A stretch of 64,000 nt of DNA from positions 1,178,001-1,242,000 of the forward strand of contig NZ_BCXJ01000001.1 of the NCBI RefSeq assembly GCF_001598215.1, given 5' to 3'. Made by a program: the position numbers and the translations under genes. The stretch is from Shouchella clausii (GTDB lineage: Bacteria; Bacillota; Bacilli; Bacillales; Bacillaceae_D). Below are positions 63,067-64,000 of this stretch, in pieces. How positions within the stretch are numbered: the first letter of the stretch is position 1; each line of letters opens with the position of its first letter. The notes under the pieces were generated by a model, which did no database searches, was not told the origin of the DNA, and worked only from the letters and a program-made list of their open reading frames with translations.

Positions 63067-63540
63067 ATGTCAAAACTCGATTGCTGGATTGGAATGGGAA
63101 CGCTCATTGTCGGCGCCTATATAATTTTGGAAACGCTTACGATGGATTATATGAGGCTAATGGATGATCCTGGGCCCGTTTTATTGCCAAGAATAGTCGG
63201 TACGGCACTTGTCATTTGTGGTGCTGCTTTAACAGTAGGAGGATTAAAAGCAAAGAAAAAAACGGAGCCGAAAGAGGATTCACCTGAGGCAAAAGCGCGG
63301 CAAAAGAAAATGTATGTGATATTAGGAAGTTTGTTTCTATATGCTGTCGCTTTTTCGGCGTTAGGGTACGTATTAAGCACATTCCTTTTTTTAGCAGCCA
63401 CGACTTTGTACTTGTCTAGTAAGAGAACGAAAAAACATGTCGTTCAAGTAACAGTGGCCTCACTACTTATTACTTTTTCAATCTATTGGATATTTACCGA
63501 ATACCTTGATGTTTTATTGCCAGGCGGATTTTTCCGATGA
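63067..63540 (+). CDS. Tripartite tricarboxylate transporter small subunit (TctB-like)
   Basis: A 157-residue membrane protein with four helices (about 8-27, 40-58, 82-102, 108-128 plus a C-terminal segment) and the TctB hallmark of a long charged loop after helix two (AKKKTEPKEDSPEAKARQKK). It supports the large TctA channel. Start ATG 63067 follows AGGGGGAGCCAAT. Confidence 0.85.
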   Translation: MSKLDCWIGMGTLIVGAYIILETLTMDYMRLMDDPGPVLLPRIVGTALVICGAALTVGGLKAKKKTEPKEDSPEAKARQKKMYVILGSLFLYAVAFSALGYVLSTFLFLAATTLYLSSKRTKKHVVQVTVASLLITFSIYWIFTEYLDVLLPGGFFR

Positions 63541-63555
63541 AGGGGGACGAAATCA

Positions 63556-64000
63556 ATGGATGTTTTACTTGCGAGCATAACTGACGTGTTCACCCCTTTT
63601 GTCGTGTTGTTAATGGTACTAGGGGTGTTTATTGGCCTCATATTTGGCACAGTGCCTGGCCTAACCTCAACGATGGCCATGGCCTTGTTCGTGCCGTTTA
63701 CGTTCCAACTAGAACCGATACAAGGAATCAGTTTTCTTGTCTGCTTGCACTTAGGCGGCGTTTCTGGCGGGCTCGTTGCTTCTACACTTCTTGGAATACC
63801 AGGAACGCCCTCATCGATCGCCACTACGTTCGATGCGTACCCAATGGCGAAAAACGGCGAACCAGTAAGAGCGCTCGGCATTGGTATTGTCGCCTCACTT
63901 GTTGGCGGTTTACTAAGCTTTATTGCCTTGACTACCATTTCTCCCCTTATTTCCAGGTTTGCGGTGCAGATGGGGCCATTTGAGTTTTTTGCTTTAATTT
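63556..64000 (+). CDS. Tripartite tricarboxylate transporter large subunit (TctA-like), partial
   Basis: The first 148 codons of a large permease that runs past the window end without a stop. From ATG 63556 (AAGGGGGACGAAATCA upstream) the reading shows hydrophobic helices and the family blocks FIGLIFGTVPGLTSTMAMAL, GVSGGLVASTLLGIPGTPSS and DAYPMAKNGEPVRALGIGIV, standard for TctA (about 500 residues in full). It completes a TctCBA set dedicated to the hexarate operon. Confidence 0.9.
   Translation, partial: MDVLLASITDVFTPFVVLLMVLGVFIGLIFGTVPGLTSTMAMALFVPFTFQLEPIQGISFLVCLHLGGVSGGLVASTLLGIPGTPSSIATTFDAYPMAKNGEPVRALGIGIVASLVGGLLSFIALTTISPLISRFAVQMGPFEFFALI

Overview
The window is a stretch of chromosome from a low-to-moderate GC, spore-forming Bacillaceae bacterium. 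Gene order follows the Bacillus subtilis secA-prfB ... uvrBA ... hprK-lgt ... his ... trxB-yvcIJKL-crh ... clpP ... cggR-gapA-pgk-tpi-pgm-eno backbone. Protein sequences and accessory genes resemble the alkaliphilic Shouchella (Bacillus) clausii group; that species-level guess is inference. No rRNA, tRNA, CRISPR array or intact insertion sequence was seen.

Layout. 0-8.3 kb: the last codons of secA, prfB with its programmed frameshift, a YitT-family membrane protein, ftsE-ftsX with a coiled-coil M23 peptidase, ctpB and a MinJ-like PDZ membrane protein. 8.4-9.7 kb: a reverse-strand EamA transporter behind an FMN riboswitch and terminator, which makes it a candidate riboflavin importer. 9.8-15 kb: uvrB-uvrA with a LexA box, a long leader and a 12-codon upstream ORF. 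15-16.7 kb: yvlB-yvlC-yvlD behind a SigW-type promoter. 16.8-20.7 kb: hprK-lgt-yvoD-ppaX-yvoF. 20.7-27.3 kb: hisZGDBHAF-hisIE, without hisC. 27.3-31.6 kb: accessory genes (GNAT, an AraC/EamA divergent pair, CYP152 P450). 31.6-32.1 kb: a structured stretch with no clear gene. 32.1-38.1 kb: yvcD-trxB-yvcI-rapZ-yvcK-whiA-crh. 38.2-41.8 kb: a reverse-strand opuC osmoprotectant ABC operon. 42-46.5 kb: DUF4870 protein, M20 peptidase, clpP under a CtsR box, sigL/rpoN under a cre site, and a glutaredoxin-like protein. 46.7-48 kb: a reverse-strand rap-phr quorum-sensing cassette whose Phr precursor carries four tandem copies of one peptide. 48.2-55.4 kb: the glycolytic cggR operon with a textbook CggR operator. 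55.4-57.5 kb: an AT-rich insert with a halocin C8-like bacteriocin precursor and a PadR/HAAS regulatory pair. 57.6-64 kb: a hexarate catabolic operon (GntR, 5-keto-4-deoxyglucarate dehydratase, semialdehyde dehydrogenase, galactarate dehydratase of the GalrD-II type) followed by a TctCBA-type transporter cut by the window end.

Themes. Many regulatory sites can be read directly: RF2 frameshift, FMN riboswitch, LexA, SigW, CtsR, cre, CggR and a probable SigH site. The most unusual items are the four-copy Phr precursor, the FMN-riboswitch-controlled EamA transporter, the halocin C8-like precursor, and the pairing of FtsEX with an adjacent M23 coiled-coil hydrolase in a genome where cwlO is missing from its usual place beside trxB.
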